Notes: generated from the letters alone by a model not told the origin. Counted from the stretch's first letter, positions 36,105 through 45,154 are shown. The stretch is DNA of 64,000 bases from Aliarcobacter cryaerophilus (GCF_014352935.1 NZ_CP060694.1:1674001-1738000); one strand, 5' to 3'. Numbers and translations are program-made.

Positions 36105-36908
36105 ATGAACACAAGAGACATATTAATTATAATTGCTAGTATTGCAGTTATTATATTTATTAGTGATAGTTTGAACACAAAGTATAATATGAGTGACAAA
36201 ACAGTCGTTTGTATTAGTCCAGAAGTTGAAGAATCTCTTTTAAACCTTATAACACCAGATGTTAATAATGAACTTAAAACAGAAGGTTTCTATATAGATA
36301 CTAAAGTATTAAGAGAGAATACAAGTACAGAATTAGTAATTCCGACAGTGAATGGACAATCTAAATATTCTTGTAATACATCAATTGCTATAACATTAAA
36401 AGCTCTACCAGACAATAATAAATCACAAGAAATTATTTCAAAATTTATTCAAAAGCAAACCAATTTTACGATAGATCTTGATTATACAGTAACACCAAAT
36501 GATTTAGGTACTCAATTTTGGGTTAAATCTAGAAAAATAGTTCAATCTGATATTACAAATAATTTTAAAAAATATGAGGAAGAACAAAAAAAAATAATTA
36601 AACAAAAAGAATTATCTGAAGAAGTAAGTAAATATGGAAATCTTACTGCTATGTTAGGAAATAAAACAATTAATGTAAAATTCAATTTAGTAGGAAATAA
36701 CAAGACAATTATTGTGGATGGTACAATTTTAAATGTAGAAATAGATGATGCTACAACGGATGAAAAATATGATCTCAATAAACTAAAAGGACATTTAATT
36801 TCAGATAAAAGTAAAACATGGGAAATAAGTTATTATAATAATAAAAATAGCAATTTTATTTTTTATAATGATCCAATTAGTGCTTATTCTTATGTATTGA
36901 GTAAATAA
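36105..36908 (+). CDS. membrane-anchored protein, unknown
   Basis: 267 residues. One N-terminal membrane helix (about 5-24) and a long non-cytoplasmic part, with a Lys/Glu-rich coiled coil near residues 155-175. I do not recognise a family. AAAGGGG precedes the ATG. Last gene of the element; the 282 bases before it contain only AT-rich DNA with no clear signal. Confidence 0.55.
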   Translation: MNTRDILIIIASIAVIIFISDSLNTKYNMSDKTVVCISPEVEESLLNLITPDVNNELKTEGFYIDTKVLRENTSTELVIPTVNGQSKYSCNTSIAITLKALPDNNKSQEIISKFIQKQTNFTIDLDYTVTPNDLGTQFWVKSRKIVQSDITNNFKKYEEEQKKIIKQKELSEEVSKYGNLTAMLGNKTINVKFNLVGNNKTIIVDGTILNVEIDDATTDEKYDLNKLKGHLISDKSKTWEISYYNNKNSNFIFYNDPISAYSYVLSK

Positions 36909-37127
36909 ATTTAAACTATTTATAAAATAAATTATATAGTTATTTTATGAGTTTATCTTTAAATATTCATTACATAATAGAATATAAATTGGCTTTAAAT
37001 GATTTATATTGAACAATATAGAATATTTATTTTATTAACGTCTAATCAATATGGCATATCTATTGGCATAACTTAATGTTTTTAAAAGGATAATATAGTT
37101 AGAATTCCGGTACAAAACTAAATTATC
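36909..37127. other. gene-free right end of the element
   Basis: No gene in about 385 bases between the last element gene and the lipoprotein at 37294. It holds TATATTGAAC at 37005-37014 (inverted relative to GTTCAATATA at 13374), the TGGCATA pair and attR. Rest is AT-rich without clear features. Confidence 0.6.
37051..37070 (+). repeat. paired TGGCATA repeats, right integrase arm candidate
   Basis: TGGCATA at 37052-37058 and 37064-37070, 12-base step, same orientation as the pair at 13470-13488. They lie 57 bases from attR. Confidence 0.5.
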
Positions 37128-37153
37128 CGAGTCCGACTAGCTCCTCCATTTCA
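37128..37153 (+). repeat. attR core, right copy of the attachment repeat
   Basis: 26 bases identical to the tRNA-Cys 3' end with 5 bases beyond (13336-13361). No tRNA body precedes it, so it marks the right junction. Confidence 0.9.
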
Positions 37154-37293
37154 AATTTCCACATATCATACTTTATATATTGTTAGTAAATTTTCTAAAA
37201 AAAATTAATTTATTACACAATTATTTCACAAATGTTTTGATATGATTCCGCAATTTGTTTTTATAAACAAAAAATTACATAAAAAGGTTTAAA

Positions 37294-37578
37294 ATGAAAA
37301 AAATATTATTATCATTAGCAGCAGCATCTTTATTATTTGTAGGTTGTACAGAGGATAAAAAACCAGCTGAGACAAAAGTTGAAGCTCCTAAAACTGAAAC
37401 TGTAGCACCAGCTCAAGAGAAAAAAGAAGAAGTAGCTGCTCCAAAAGAAGAAACAAAAGAAACAGTAGCTAATACTGAAGAAAAAGAAGTAAAAGCTACA
37501 GAAGAAGATAAAAAAGAAGAAGCTGAAACAACAAAAGAAGAATCAAAAGAAACAGCAACTGAAGCTGACAAAAAATAA
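37294..37578 (+). CDS. small Glu/Lys/Ala/Thr-rich lipoprotein
   Basis: 94 residues. Lipobox LFVGC with Cys18. The mature part is nearly all Glu, Lys, Ala, Thr and Val, probably disordered or an extended coil in the envelope. Function unknown. It is the first chromosomal gene to the right of the element and is followed by a strong hairpin. Confidence 0.75.
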   Translation: MKKILLSLAAASLLFVGCTEDKKPAETKVEAPKTETVAPAQEKKEEVAAPKEETKETVANTEEKEVKATEEDKKEEAETTKEESKETATEADKK

Positions 37579-37590
37579 TTATAAAAATAT

Positions 37591-37614
37591 AAATCCGTGT
37601 AAAATCACGGATTT
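37591..37614. terminator. terminator after the lipoprotein
   Basis: AAATCCGTG-TAAAAT-CACGGATTT, a 9-bp perfect stem between convergent genes; it also overlaps the stop codon of the minus-strand gene. Confidence 0.7.
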
Positions 37615-38578
37615 ATAAAAAAACTCCATTTACTACATAATATTTTAAAACAAAAAAAGTTACCAAAAAAACAAAAATTGTTGTAAATATTAAAGATAGT
37701 TTATAAAACTTATAAATATCTAAACTATTATTTTTATAAAAAACTACCGAACAAATTGAGAAAAAAAGTCCTAAAAAAAGTGCCGACCATATAAAATATC
37801 CTATAAAATAATACTCAGATTGAAGCATACAAAATGGACATTGATGTGTTGGAAGTTCATATATATAAGTTGAAAAAAAGTATGTTACTGCAAAATAAGA
37901 TATATAAACAAATAGTATATTAAAAAAAAGAAGCAAAATAGATTTTTTTTGAATATTCAAAATAACAATCAAAACAAAAAGTATATAAAATATAAGTATC
38001 AAGCTTGAATTAACCAATCCAAAAGGTATTTTACTAGAGATACTACTTGTTTCAAATATAACAGAACAGCACTCAACTGCTTCATTTAATGGAATATTTG
38101 ATAAAAATTTAAAATCTAAAATATACTCAAAAGTAAGACAAATGAATATAAAAATAAAAAGTAGTAATTTTATTTTTGTATATTTATAATCTTTTCTTTT
38201 CAAATCTAAAGAGTTCAAAACAAACCAAATACCAATAAAAAATAGATTTGTAAGCTTTAAAAAAAGTGATATTTCACCATATTCTAAAGAAAAAATACCA
38301 GCAGCACACATAGCACCTACTACAAAATGTGATAAATTATCAATAGAAAATATAAAATAAAAAAAGAGTAGAATTTTTATAAAAAGTGAAAAACTGATGA
38401 TTAGAATCACTAAATATGATCTTTTTTCAAGTTTATACTGTAAAGCTGTACTTTTTTTGAAATCCCAATCTCTTAAAATAATTATTGAATATATAAAAGA
38501 TATTAGTAAAAGTGTATAAATAGTAGTTTGTAAAAATAGGAAAATTAATATCTCATTTGATAAAAAAATACTACTCAA
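37613..38578 (-). CDS. multi-pass membrane protein with CPFC motif
   Basis: 321 residues with about eight membrane helices. Cysteine pairs are seen in VECCSV and HQCPFCMLQ, plus AMCAAGIF; Cys-Pro-Phe-Cys next to a helix recalls DsbB/VKOR-type thiol oxidoreductases, but the fold is not clear. The start overlaps the ATPase gene stop by 8 bases, so it is part of the ABC operon. A role in thiol chemistry or metal handling is possible. I cannot name it. Confidence 0.7.
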   Translation of the reverse strand: MSSIFLSNEILIFLFLQTTIYTLLLISFIYSIIILRDWDFKKSTALQYKLEKRSYLVILIISFSLFIKILLFFYFIFSIDNLSHFVVGAMCAAGIFSLEYGEISLFLKLTNLFFIGIWFVLNSLDLKRKDYKYTKIKLLLFIFIFICLTFEYILDFKFLSNIPLNEAVECCSVIFETSSISSKIPFGLVNSSLILIFYILFVLIVILNIQKKSILLLFFNILFVYISYFAVTYFFSTYIYELPTHQCPFCMLQSEYYFIGYFIWSALFLGLFFSICSVVFYKNNSLDIYKFYKLSLIFTTIFVFLVTFFVLKYYVVNGVFL

Positions 38579-39242
38579 CTAAAACTCCATTTTTTAACTC
38601 AAAAACCTTATCTACAAAATCTAACTCAAAAAATATTGGGTCATGAGTTGCTACAACTATAGTTTTTCCACTTTCTTTTAACTCTTTTAGAGTTTTTACA
38701 AAATTCATAGAGTTTTCATAATCAAGAGAAGATGTTGGTTCATCACATAAAATTGTATTAGCATTGTTTATCAATGCTCTTGCAATTGCACATCTTTGTT
38801 TTTCTCCACCAGAAAGATTTGAAACTATCTCATCTTTTTTATGTAAAATATTTGATAAAGTTAATATTTCTTCAACTTTTTTATCAATATCTTTTTGTGA
38901 AAATCCTAAAGGAATAAGAGAAAGACTAACATTTACAAAAACAGTTAAATCTTCAAAAAGATTAAAAGATTGGAATATGTAACCAATATTTTTTGCTCTA
39001 AAATTACTAGCATGAATATCTGGATATTTTGACACAGATTCTTTGTCAAAAAGAATTTCACCAAAGCTAGGTTTTGAAATAGTAGAAAGTATAGATAGAA
39101 GTGTTGATTTTCCACTTCCACTTACACCTTTAAATATAACAAATGAGCCTTTTTTTATCTCAAAATTTATATTTTTTAGTGCATAAAACTCTTTTTTGCT
39201 TCCTTCAAAATATATTTTACTTATATTTTTTGCTACTATCAT
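38571..39242 (-). CDS. ABC transporter ATPase, LolD/MacB-like
   Basis: 223 residues with Walker A GVSGSGKST, Q-loop, signature LSGGEKQR, Walker B TILCDEPTSSLD and the switch His (ATHD). Of the LolD/MacB/FtsE group that works with FtsX-like permeases, which couple ATP use to periplasmic work rather than simple import. It overlaps the permease gene stop by 4 bases and the following membrane gene by 8. Confidence 0.9.
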   Translation of the reverse strand: MIVAKNISKIYFEGSKKEFYALKNINFEIKKGSFVIFKGVSGSGKSTLLSILSTISKPSFGEILFDKESVSKYPDIHASNFRAKNIGYIFQSFNLFEDLTVFVNVSLSLIPLGFSQKDIDKKVEEILTLSNILHKKDEIVSNLSGGEKQRCAIARALINNANTILCDEPTSSLDYENSMNFVKTLKELKESGKTIVVATHDPIFFELDFVDKVFELKNGVLVE

Positions 39243-40396
39243 CTTAAACTTTCATATGGATTTATTGCTGATATTTTCCAAACAGGAATTAAAACTGAAC
39301 TTAAAAACAGAACCATAAAAAATAAGAAAAGTGTTACAAAAGTAGAAAACTCAATATATGGATAGATTATAAAATCATTTTTTATATTTGAAAAATCTAT
39401 AAATATATTTTTTAATATTGGAGCATTTAAAATAAATACAAAAAAATATGCCAATAAGACCCCAATAAGGTAAGATACAAAAGCTACAACAAAGTTTTCA
39501 CTCATTTTTATTTTTATAATATCTCGAACGCTATATCCAATAGCTTTAAAAATAGCTATCTGTTTTCTCTCATTTATACTTACTTGAGAGTATCTTTGAT
39601 ATAAAATCATTATAAATGCAAATAAAACAACTAAATAAAGTATTAAAAAAACTCCACCTTTATAGTTAAATATTGTCTCATATTTTTTTAAGATATCTTC
39701 TTTTTGAATAATATTCAGGTCTAAATCTAATCTTTGAAGTTTTTGTTTTATATTTGCTCTTTCAAGCTCATTTGGAACATCAAAAGCAATATTTGTTGAA
39801 AAATCTCTGTTTATACCCAAAATATCTCTTGCAAGATTTATATCTAAAATAATAATATCGCTTGATATAATATTTGACTCTTTTTCTAAAACTTTTGCAA
39901 TTTTTACTTTTTTTATCTCTTTATTTGGAAGAAAAAAATCATAATAATTTGTATATTTGTATTTTTTTAATAAATTATCTACTTCAAAACCTACAATCAT
40001 CTCATCTTTTGATATATTTTGAAGTCCCAAATTTTTTAGCTCTTTATTTAGATTTGAAAAATCAACTCCAATAATAGTAAAATAAACATCTTCACTCAAA
40101 AATTTATATCTTCCATAAACTCTCTTTGTGATATTTTTAACTCCATAAATATTTTTTAGTCTATCTTCTAGTTGATTTTCTATATCAAAAATTCTTCCAC
40201 CAAACTCTTTTTGGATTATAAAATCATTATGACTTTCTAATGTTTTTAAAATCTCATTTTGTAAAGATGATTTTATAAAAATAACTGTTGATAATAAAAA
40301 TATTGTTAAAGTTGCTAAGATAAAAATAGATATATATTTTGTTTTTTGTTTATGAAGTAACAGAAAAATAAGATTTATAAAAACACTACTCTTCAT
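39239..40396 (-). CDS. FtsX/MacB-like ABC permease
   Basis: 385 residues: one N-terminal helix (about 21-42), a periplasmic domain of about 200 residues, then three helices with the INERKQIAIFKAIGYSVRDI segment typical of FtsX-domain permeases and a C-terminal PVWKISAINPYESLR. The start at ATG 40396 has GGA 7 bases upstream; a TTG at 40408 is also in frame. It overlaps the preceding small gene by 11 bases. Substrate unknown. Confidence 0.85.
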   Translation of the reverse strand: MKSSVFINLIFLLLHKQKTKYISIFILATLTIFLLSTVIFIKSSLQNEILKTLESHNDFIIQKEFGGRIFDIENQLEDRLKNIYGVKNITKRVYGRYKFLSEDVYFTIIGVDFSNLNKELKNLGLQNISKDEMIVGFEVDNLLKKYKYTNYYDFFLPNKEIKKVKIAKVLEKESNIISSDIIILDINLARDILGINRDFSTNIAFDVPNELERANIKQKLQRLDLDLNIIQKEDILKKYETIFNYKGGVFLILYLVVLFAFIMILYQRYSQVSINERKQIAIFKAIGYSVRDIIKIKMSENFVVAFVSYLIGVLLAYFFVFILNAPILKNIFIDFSNIKNDFIIYPYIEFSTFVTLFLFFMVLFLSSVLIPVWKISAINPYESLR

Positions 40397-40610
40397 AAAC
40401 AAATCCAAAATTAGTTACTTTTGGGTTCAAATAAATTACATTATTAAAACTATTTCCATAATCTTTAAATCTATAGTCCTTGTTTGAGTATGCAAGATTT
40501 GATAATTTAGTAATATCTAAAATATGATAATTTCTACTATTTTTAAAAATAGTATTTGAATATAAGAATAAAAAAAAGAAAATAAATGATAATAAAAATA
40601 TAGTTATCAA
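40386..40610 (-). CDS. small membrane-anchored protein, unknown
   Basis: 74 residues with one N-terminal membrane helix (about 1-19) and a short Asn/Tyr-rich outer part. First gene of the ABC operon. Its 3' end overlaps the permease start. No family recognised. Confidence 0.55.
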   Translation of the reverse strand: MITIFLLSFIFFFLFLYSNTIFKNSRNYHILDITKLSNLAYSNKDYRFKDYGNSFNNVIYLNPKVTNFGFVYEE

Positions 40611-40728
40611 ATAAACTTTGCTTAGTGTTGTAATGCCCTACTCCTCGTACTGATGAAATATTCTACCAATTTTAAGTTAAATATCTGTTAATAATAGATA
40701 TAATTGCGATTTTACACAGGAGAGGATA

Positions 40729-41100
40729 ATGGCAAATAAAAGTCAAATTGATGAATTAAAGGCGATATTACTTGAAAGAAGAGAGACAATTTTAAGTAAT
40801 GTTAGAAATAGTAGAGACAGTATTGACCAACTAAAAGATCAAGATTTAAACGATGATTTAGATTATGCTGATTTTGTTAGTGACTCATTTAAAGAGGGAA
40901 TGATTGCAAATCATCAACTAGATGAGTTAAATCAAATTGAAGAAGCTTTAAAAAAAATAAAAGCTTCAACTTATGGAATTTGTGATATGTGCGGAGTAAA
41001 TATTCCAATTGGAAGATTAAAAGCAAAACCTTTTGCAAAGTTTTGTACAGAGTGCAGAACAGTTTATGAACAAGAACAACAAAAAAGAGTTGCATATTGA
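40729..41100 (+). CDS. dksA: DksA/TraR-type RNA polymerase-binding protein
   Basis: 123 residues. Coiled-coil N-terminal half with the acidic DDLDYAD segment, then a four-Cys zinc finger: CDMCGVNIPIGRL and CTEC. DksA enters the RNA polymerase secondary channel and tunes rRNA and stress transcription. AGGAGAGGATA precedes the ATG. Its stop codon overlaps the truD start (TTGA), so truD is translationally coupled. Confidence 0.9.
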   Translation: MANKSQIDELKAILLERRETILSNVRNSRDSIDQLKDQDLNDDLDYADFVSDSFKEGMIANHQLDELNQIEEALKKIKASTYGICDMCGVNIPIGRLKAKPFAKFCTECRTVYEQEQQKRVAY

Positions 41101-42095
41101 TAAAAAGAGTTTATCCAGCAAATGATAAAGTTCTAAATTTCAAATTTGTCCAAAACGATGTTGATTTTATAGTTGAAGAACAACCTATAAAATTCTCATC
41201 GTACGGGAACTTCTTAATTTTAAAAATCAAAAAACAAAATTGTGATACTTGGGAGTTAATAGATAGATTATCAAAATTCTTGGGTGTTTATTCAAGTGAT
41301 ATTGGATATGCTGGACTCAAAGATAAACGAGCAACTACAATTCAATACATATCTATTCCAAAAAAATATCAAAAAGAGATAAAAAATTTTAAATCAAAAA
41401 AAATAGAGATACTTGATACTTTTTTACACAATAAAAAACTAAATATTGGTGATTTAAAAGGAAATAGATTTAAAATAAATCTTCATGAGTTAGAGTTAGA
41501 AGAACTTTTTCATATTGAAAAACTTCTAAAATTTGTATCCAAAAATGGTTTTCCAAACTATTTTGGTTATCAAAGATTTGGAAAAGATGTAAAAGAGAAT
41601 TTAGAAAAAGCAAAAGATTTACTATTTGGTGATGCAATAATAAAAGATAGAAAAGTAGCAAAAATGCTTCTTAGTGCCTATCAAAGTACTTTTTTTAATG
41701 CTTGGTTGGTTGAAAGATTAAAACTTGATAATAGCGGTTTTAAACTTCTAGATGGAGATATTTTTTATGATATAAAAAATGAAAAACTTTTTACTCCAAA
41801 ATCTATAAATGAAAAAATTATAGAAGACTTCAAAAATAAACTAATAACTCCAACTGGTTTACTTCCAGGAAGAGATGTTTTTAAAGCGAAAGATGATGCT
41901 TTAAAAATTGAACAAAAATATGATGATAGTCAAATAACTGAAAAAGGTTATAGAAGAGAAGCTATTGTATTTCCAGAGATTTTATCTTCTAAATATGATA
42001 AATTAAATAAATCTTGTAGTTTAGATTTTATTTTGCCAAAAGGTTCATATGCAACAGTTTTGATTGAGCTTTTGGCAAATAGAAATTTTGGCTGA
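41097..42095 (+). CDS. truD: tRNA pseudouridine(13) synthase
   Basis: Converts U13 of tRNA-Glu to pseudouridine. 332 residues from a TTG start at 41097 that overlaps the dksA stop. Family motifs: catalytic Asp in YAGLKDKRATT, the PNYFGYQRFG segment and the C-terminal GSYATVLIELL. Length is normal. Confidence 0.92.
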   Translation: MIKRVYPANDKVLNFKFVQNDVDFIVEEQPIKFSSYGNFLILKIKKQNCDTWELIDRLSKFLGVYSSDIGYAGLKDKRATTIQYISIPKKYQKEIKNFKSKKIEILDTFLHNKKLNIGDLKGNRFKINLHELELEELFHIEKLLKFVSKNGFPNYFGYQRFGKDVKENLEKAKDLLFGDAIIKDRKVAKMLLSAYQSTFFNAWLVERLKLDNSGFKLLDGDIFYDIKNEKLFTPKSINEKIIEDFKNKLITPTGLLPGRDVFKAKDDALKIEQKYDDSQITEKGYRREAIVFPEILSSKYDKLNKSCSLDFILPKGSYATVLIELLANRNFG

Positions 42096-42128
42096 AACAT
42101 AAGGCTTTAAGAGAGTTTTTTTAGTAAT

Positions 42129-42156
42129 AAGAATAGTGGATTTATCCACTATTCTT
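42129..42156. terminator. terminator between truD and the lipoprotein gene
   Basis: AAGAATAGTGGA-TTTA-TCCACTATTCTT, a 12-bp perfect stem followed by T's. It sits between convergent genes. Confidence 0.75.
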
Positions 42157-43140
42157 TTATGGAAGAGTTATGTAATCTGAATCAAAATAGATTTTATTAT
42201 CTACTGCTATCAATCTTTTTTCATTATCAAAACTAAACTCATATATAGTGTCAGTTTTAAAATCATCACTTATATTTATTAAAAATCCTTGAGACTCAAC
42301 AGCATATAAACTACTTCCATATGCTAAAGCATGGAATTTTGCATATTTATATTTTCTTTTTGCAACCTCTTCTAAATTTGGAGTCAGTTTTATAATATGA
42401 CCATCAACAGTTGCAATATAAATATATCCATCTTTTACAATTAAATCTCTAATATCATAATCTTTGCTAATAACATCTCTAGCTGATATAGATACGATTT
42501 TATTTGGATTAGCAACAATCAAACTCTCACTTTTTTTCTCAACTTCAAGGCTTATAATATTTTTGAATTCACTATCCGTTTCAACAGATATATTTCTTAC
42601 AACTTCATTTGTAGCAGATGATAAAATAAGAACTTTACCATTTAAGCTTGGAAACAAAATTAAATTCCCCATAAATAAAGGATTTGAAATTCTCGTATCA
42701 TTTGCTAAAGATAGTGGTAAATACTCTTTAAAAAGAGTTTTATCTGTATTTACATCTATTAGCTCCATACTATTATTAGAGTATATAAGTGCTAACTTTT
42801 CATCTTTTCTTGCAGCTGCCACAACTACATCTTTAACAGTTCTCTCTCTTTCTCCAATTAATATTTTATCAACATAATTTGTTGCTATAACTTTTCCATC
42901 ATCCGTAAAATTTAAAAACTCAAATCCATCTGGAAGTTTAAATGTAGAAATTCCTTGTTTCGTAATAACTTCATTATCTTCTAAAGTTGCACCTACTCTA
43001 TTCATAGATTTTATTGAAGATGACATAGACTTTTTGTTTAGCTCAATATTACTACTTGTCTCTTCTGGTTCATAATATTTTTTACCAGAACAAGCTGTAA
43101 AAAGTGCAATTGCAACAATTGACAATAGTATAGATTTCAT
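42157..43140 (-). CDS. BamB-like beta-propeller lipoprotein
   Basis: 327 residues, lipobox LFTACS (Cys at about 18). The mature part is made of repeated strand units with KILIGE, LIYSNNSMELIDV, LILFPSLNGKVLIL and IYIATVDGHIIKL, like WD/PQQ-type propeller blades of BamB. BamB belongs to the outer-membrane protein insertion complex. The upstream gene is YfgM-like, and yfgM-bamB is a known gene pair in E. coli, which supports the call. It is shorter and divergent. Confidence 0.65.
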   Translation of the reverse strand: MKSILLSIVAIALFTACSGKKYYEPEETSSNIELNKKSMSSSIKSMNRVGATLEDNEVITKQGISTFKLPDGFEFLNFTDDGKVIATNYVDKILIGERERTVKDVVVAAARKDEKLALIYSNNSMELIDVNTDKTLFKEYLPLSLANDTRISNPLFMGNLILFPSLNGKVLILSSATNEVVRNISVETDSEFKNIISLEVEKKSESLIVANPNKIVSISARDVISKDYDIRDLIVKDGYIYIATVDGHIIKLTPNLEEVAKRKYKYAKFHALAYGSSLYAVESQGFLINISDDFKTDTIYEFSFDNEKRLIAVDNKIYFDSDYITLP

Positions 43141-43150
43141 TTTTTATTCC

Positions 43151-43729
43151 TTATTTTGTAACTAAATAGTGTTTTAAAAGTGTTGCTAGTTCAAAAGCTC
43201 TTGAATCTTGAGATATTTTACCCAAAATTTCTCTTGCTTCAGCATATTTTTGATTATTAACTAGTATTAAAGCTTGATTAAAAATAGCATAATCTTTAAG
43301 TAAAAAATCTGCTTTTTTTGAAACTGCATCTAAATCTGATTGATTAGAATTTAAAAGTGCAACTTGGAAATCTAGTAACTCTTTTAAATATTTAAGATTA
43401 ATATCTGCATTTTTAAACTCATTTTTAGCATCTAAATACAAAGCTATCTCGTATAAATCTCTATTTTTCTCTTTTAGTTCATCTAAAGAGTTTTGATTTC
43501 CATTTTCAAGGAAACTACTTAGAGCAATATTCGCTTCATAAAGATTTTTTTCATCCAATTTAGTTTTTACTAAAAATGCTATTGAACCAACTATTACAGT
43601 AATAATTAATACAACTATTAATTTTTTATATTTTTTAAAAAATCTCTCAGTTTTTACAAAACTTTCAAGGAATTTCTCTTCACTACTTAACTCATTTTTG
43701 ATGTAGTTTACATCATCTTTTATACTCAT
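43151..43729 (-). CDS. YfgM-like TPR membrane protein
   Basis: 192 residues from ATG 43729 (AAGGCTAGG upstream; the open frame starts earlier at 43777). One membrane helix near residues 38-56, then helical repeats in the periplasm (residues 60-190) ending AREILGKISQDSRAFELATLLKHYL, like the YfgM/TPR_21 family, which assists export of envelope proteins. The next gene, 10 bases away, is BamB-like. Confidence 0.65.
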   Translation of the reverse strand: MSIKDDVNYIKNELSSEEKFLESFVKTERFFKKYKKLIVVLIITVIVGSIAFLVKTKLDEKNLYEANIALSSFLENGNQNSLDELKEKNRDLYEIALYLDAKNEFKNADINLKYLKELLDFQVALLNSNQSDLDAVSKKADFLLKDYAIFNQALILVNNQKYAEAREILGKISQDSRAFELATLLKHYLVTK

Positions 43730-43842
43730 ATACCTAGCCTTTTTAAAAAGTAGTTGATATATTACAAAATTTTTCATAAAATATTACTTTTATAAACTTT
43801 TTTGTATAATTTTAGCCTATAAATTTAAAAGGTTATCGCAAA

Positions 43843-45141
43843 ATGAATAAACTATTAATAGCAACATCTATTGCATTTGTATTATCTCAAAATATATTTG
43901 CAAAAGAAGCGCCTGTTGAAAACGAACAAACAAGATTTGAATCTTTATCGAAACTAACAAAAGTTATTGGAACTGTTGAGAAGTATTATGTTGATGATAT
44001 TAAACTTCAAGAGATTGTTGACAAAGCACTAAAAGGTTTAATGCAAGAATTAGATGCCCATTCAAGCTATTTGGACAAAAAAGCTAGTAAAGAGATGAGT
44101 ATTGCAACATCTGGAGAATTTGGTGGGCTTGGTATTACTGTTGGTATGAGAGATGGTGCATTAACAGTAATATCACCAATAGATGATACTCCTGCATTTA
44201 AAGCTGGTGTAAAATCGGGTGATATAATTTTAAAAATAAATGAGACTTCAACTATAGGAATAACTTTAGACGAAGCTGTAAACATGATGAGAGGTGAGCC
44301 TAAATCAGATATTAAATTAACAATTGTTAGAAAAGGTGATAATAAACCTCTTGAAATTGCTATGAAAAGAGATATTATAAAAGTTCAATCTGTTTTTGCA
44401 AAAAAAATAGAGGGAGAAAATCTTTTATATCTTAGAATATCAAGCTTTGACACAAAAGTTACAAATGATTTAGAAAAAGCTATAAAAGAGAATAAAGATG
44501 TAAAAGGTATAGTTCTTGATTTAAGAAATAATCCTGGTGGTCTTTTAAATCAAGCAATTGGTGTTGTTGACCTATTTGTAAAAAATGGAGTTATTGTTTC
44601 ACAAAAAGGAAGAGATGCTTCTGATGAAGAAAAATTTGAAGCAAGTAAATTTGGAACAAAAACAGATTTACCTTTAGTTGTTCTTGTAAATGAAGGTTCT
44701 GCTTCAGCTTCTGAAATTGTAAGTGGTGCTTTACAAGATCACAAAAGAGCTATTTTGGTAGGTGAAAAAACTTTTGGAAAAGGTTCGGTTCAAGCTGTAC
44801 TTCCAATAGATAATGAAAAAACTGAAAACATCAAGTTAACTATCGCAAAATACTATTTACCAAGTGGAAGAACAATCCAAGCAGAGGGTGTAACTCCTGA
44901 TATTATTGCAAGTGCTGGGAAAGTTGTTCAAAGTGAGGAAAATGGCTTAAAAATAAAAGAGGCTGACCTTAAAAAACATCTTGAGGGTGAGCTTAATAAA
45001 GTTGATGATAAGTTAAAAGCTGAAGAGAAAGCTGTAAAAGATGAAACTAAAAAAATCATTTCAAAAGATGATTTACAAAATGACAATCAATTAAATACAT
45101 CTTTAGCAGTTTTAAAAAGCTTAATTATAATGAATAAATAA
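43843..45141 (+). CDS. ctpA: carboxy-terminal processing peptidase (S41)
   Basis: 432 residues: signal peptide (1-20), PDZ domain (about 95-175), then the tail-specific protease core with catalytic Ser in NEGSASASEIV and Lys in GEKTFGKGSVQ, and GRTIQAEGVTPD near the end. It trims or degrades periplasmic proteins. The C-terminal 60 residues are Lys/Glu-rich. AAAAGG precedes the ATG. It may lead the purC-purS-purQ group, 14 bases away. Confidence 0.93.
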   Translation: MNKLLIATSIAFVLSQNIFAKEAPVENEQTRFESLSKLTKVIGTVEKYYVDDIKLQEIVDKALKGLMQELDAHSSYLDKKASKEMSIATSGEFGGLGITVGMRDGALTVISPIDDTPAFKAGVKSGDIILKINETSTIGITLDEAVNMMRGEPKSDIKLTIVRKGDNKPLEIAMKRDIIKVQSVFAKKIEGENLLYLRISSFDTKVTNDLEKAIKENKDVKGIVLDLRNNPGGLLNQAIGVVDLFVKNGVIVSQKGRDASDEEKFEASKFGTKTDLPLVVLVNEGSASASEIVSGALQDHKRAILVGEKTFGKGSVQAVLPIDNEKTENIKLTIAKYYLPSGRTIQAEGVTPDIIASAGKVVQSEENGLKIKEADLKKHLEGELNKVDDKLKAEEKAVKDETKKIISKDDLQNDNQLNTSLAVLKSLIIMNK

Positions 45142-45154
45142 TTTAGGAAGTTTT

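Larger units (their letters stand above)
13362..37153 (+). mobile_element. integrative element in tRNA-Cys, satellite-like
   Basis: About 23.8 kb bounded by the tRNA-Cys 3' end and a 26-bp repeat of it. Inside are a P4-type integrase next to the tRNA, an AlpA-like gene, a probable primase, a VapE helicase, an origin-like repeat cluster and then defence and exported-protein cargo. Flanking genes are ordinary chromosomal ones. There are no capsid, portal, terminase, relaxase or type IV secretion genes, so it would need a helper for transfer; a phage satellite is the closest model. The element itself was later invaded by an IS21-type insertion sequence. Confidence 0.88.

Noticed and set aside
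34551-37010. Near repeat CTTTARATGATTTATATT at 34551 and 36993
   Set aside because: Short, AT-rich and imperfect; expected by chance in this composition.
13362-37153. CRISPR array or cas genes in the accessory element
   Set aside because: No regular spaced repeats of 25-40 bases and no Cas-like proteins were seen; the only regular repeats are the insertion-sequence ends and the short AGTTGAGA boxes.
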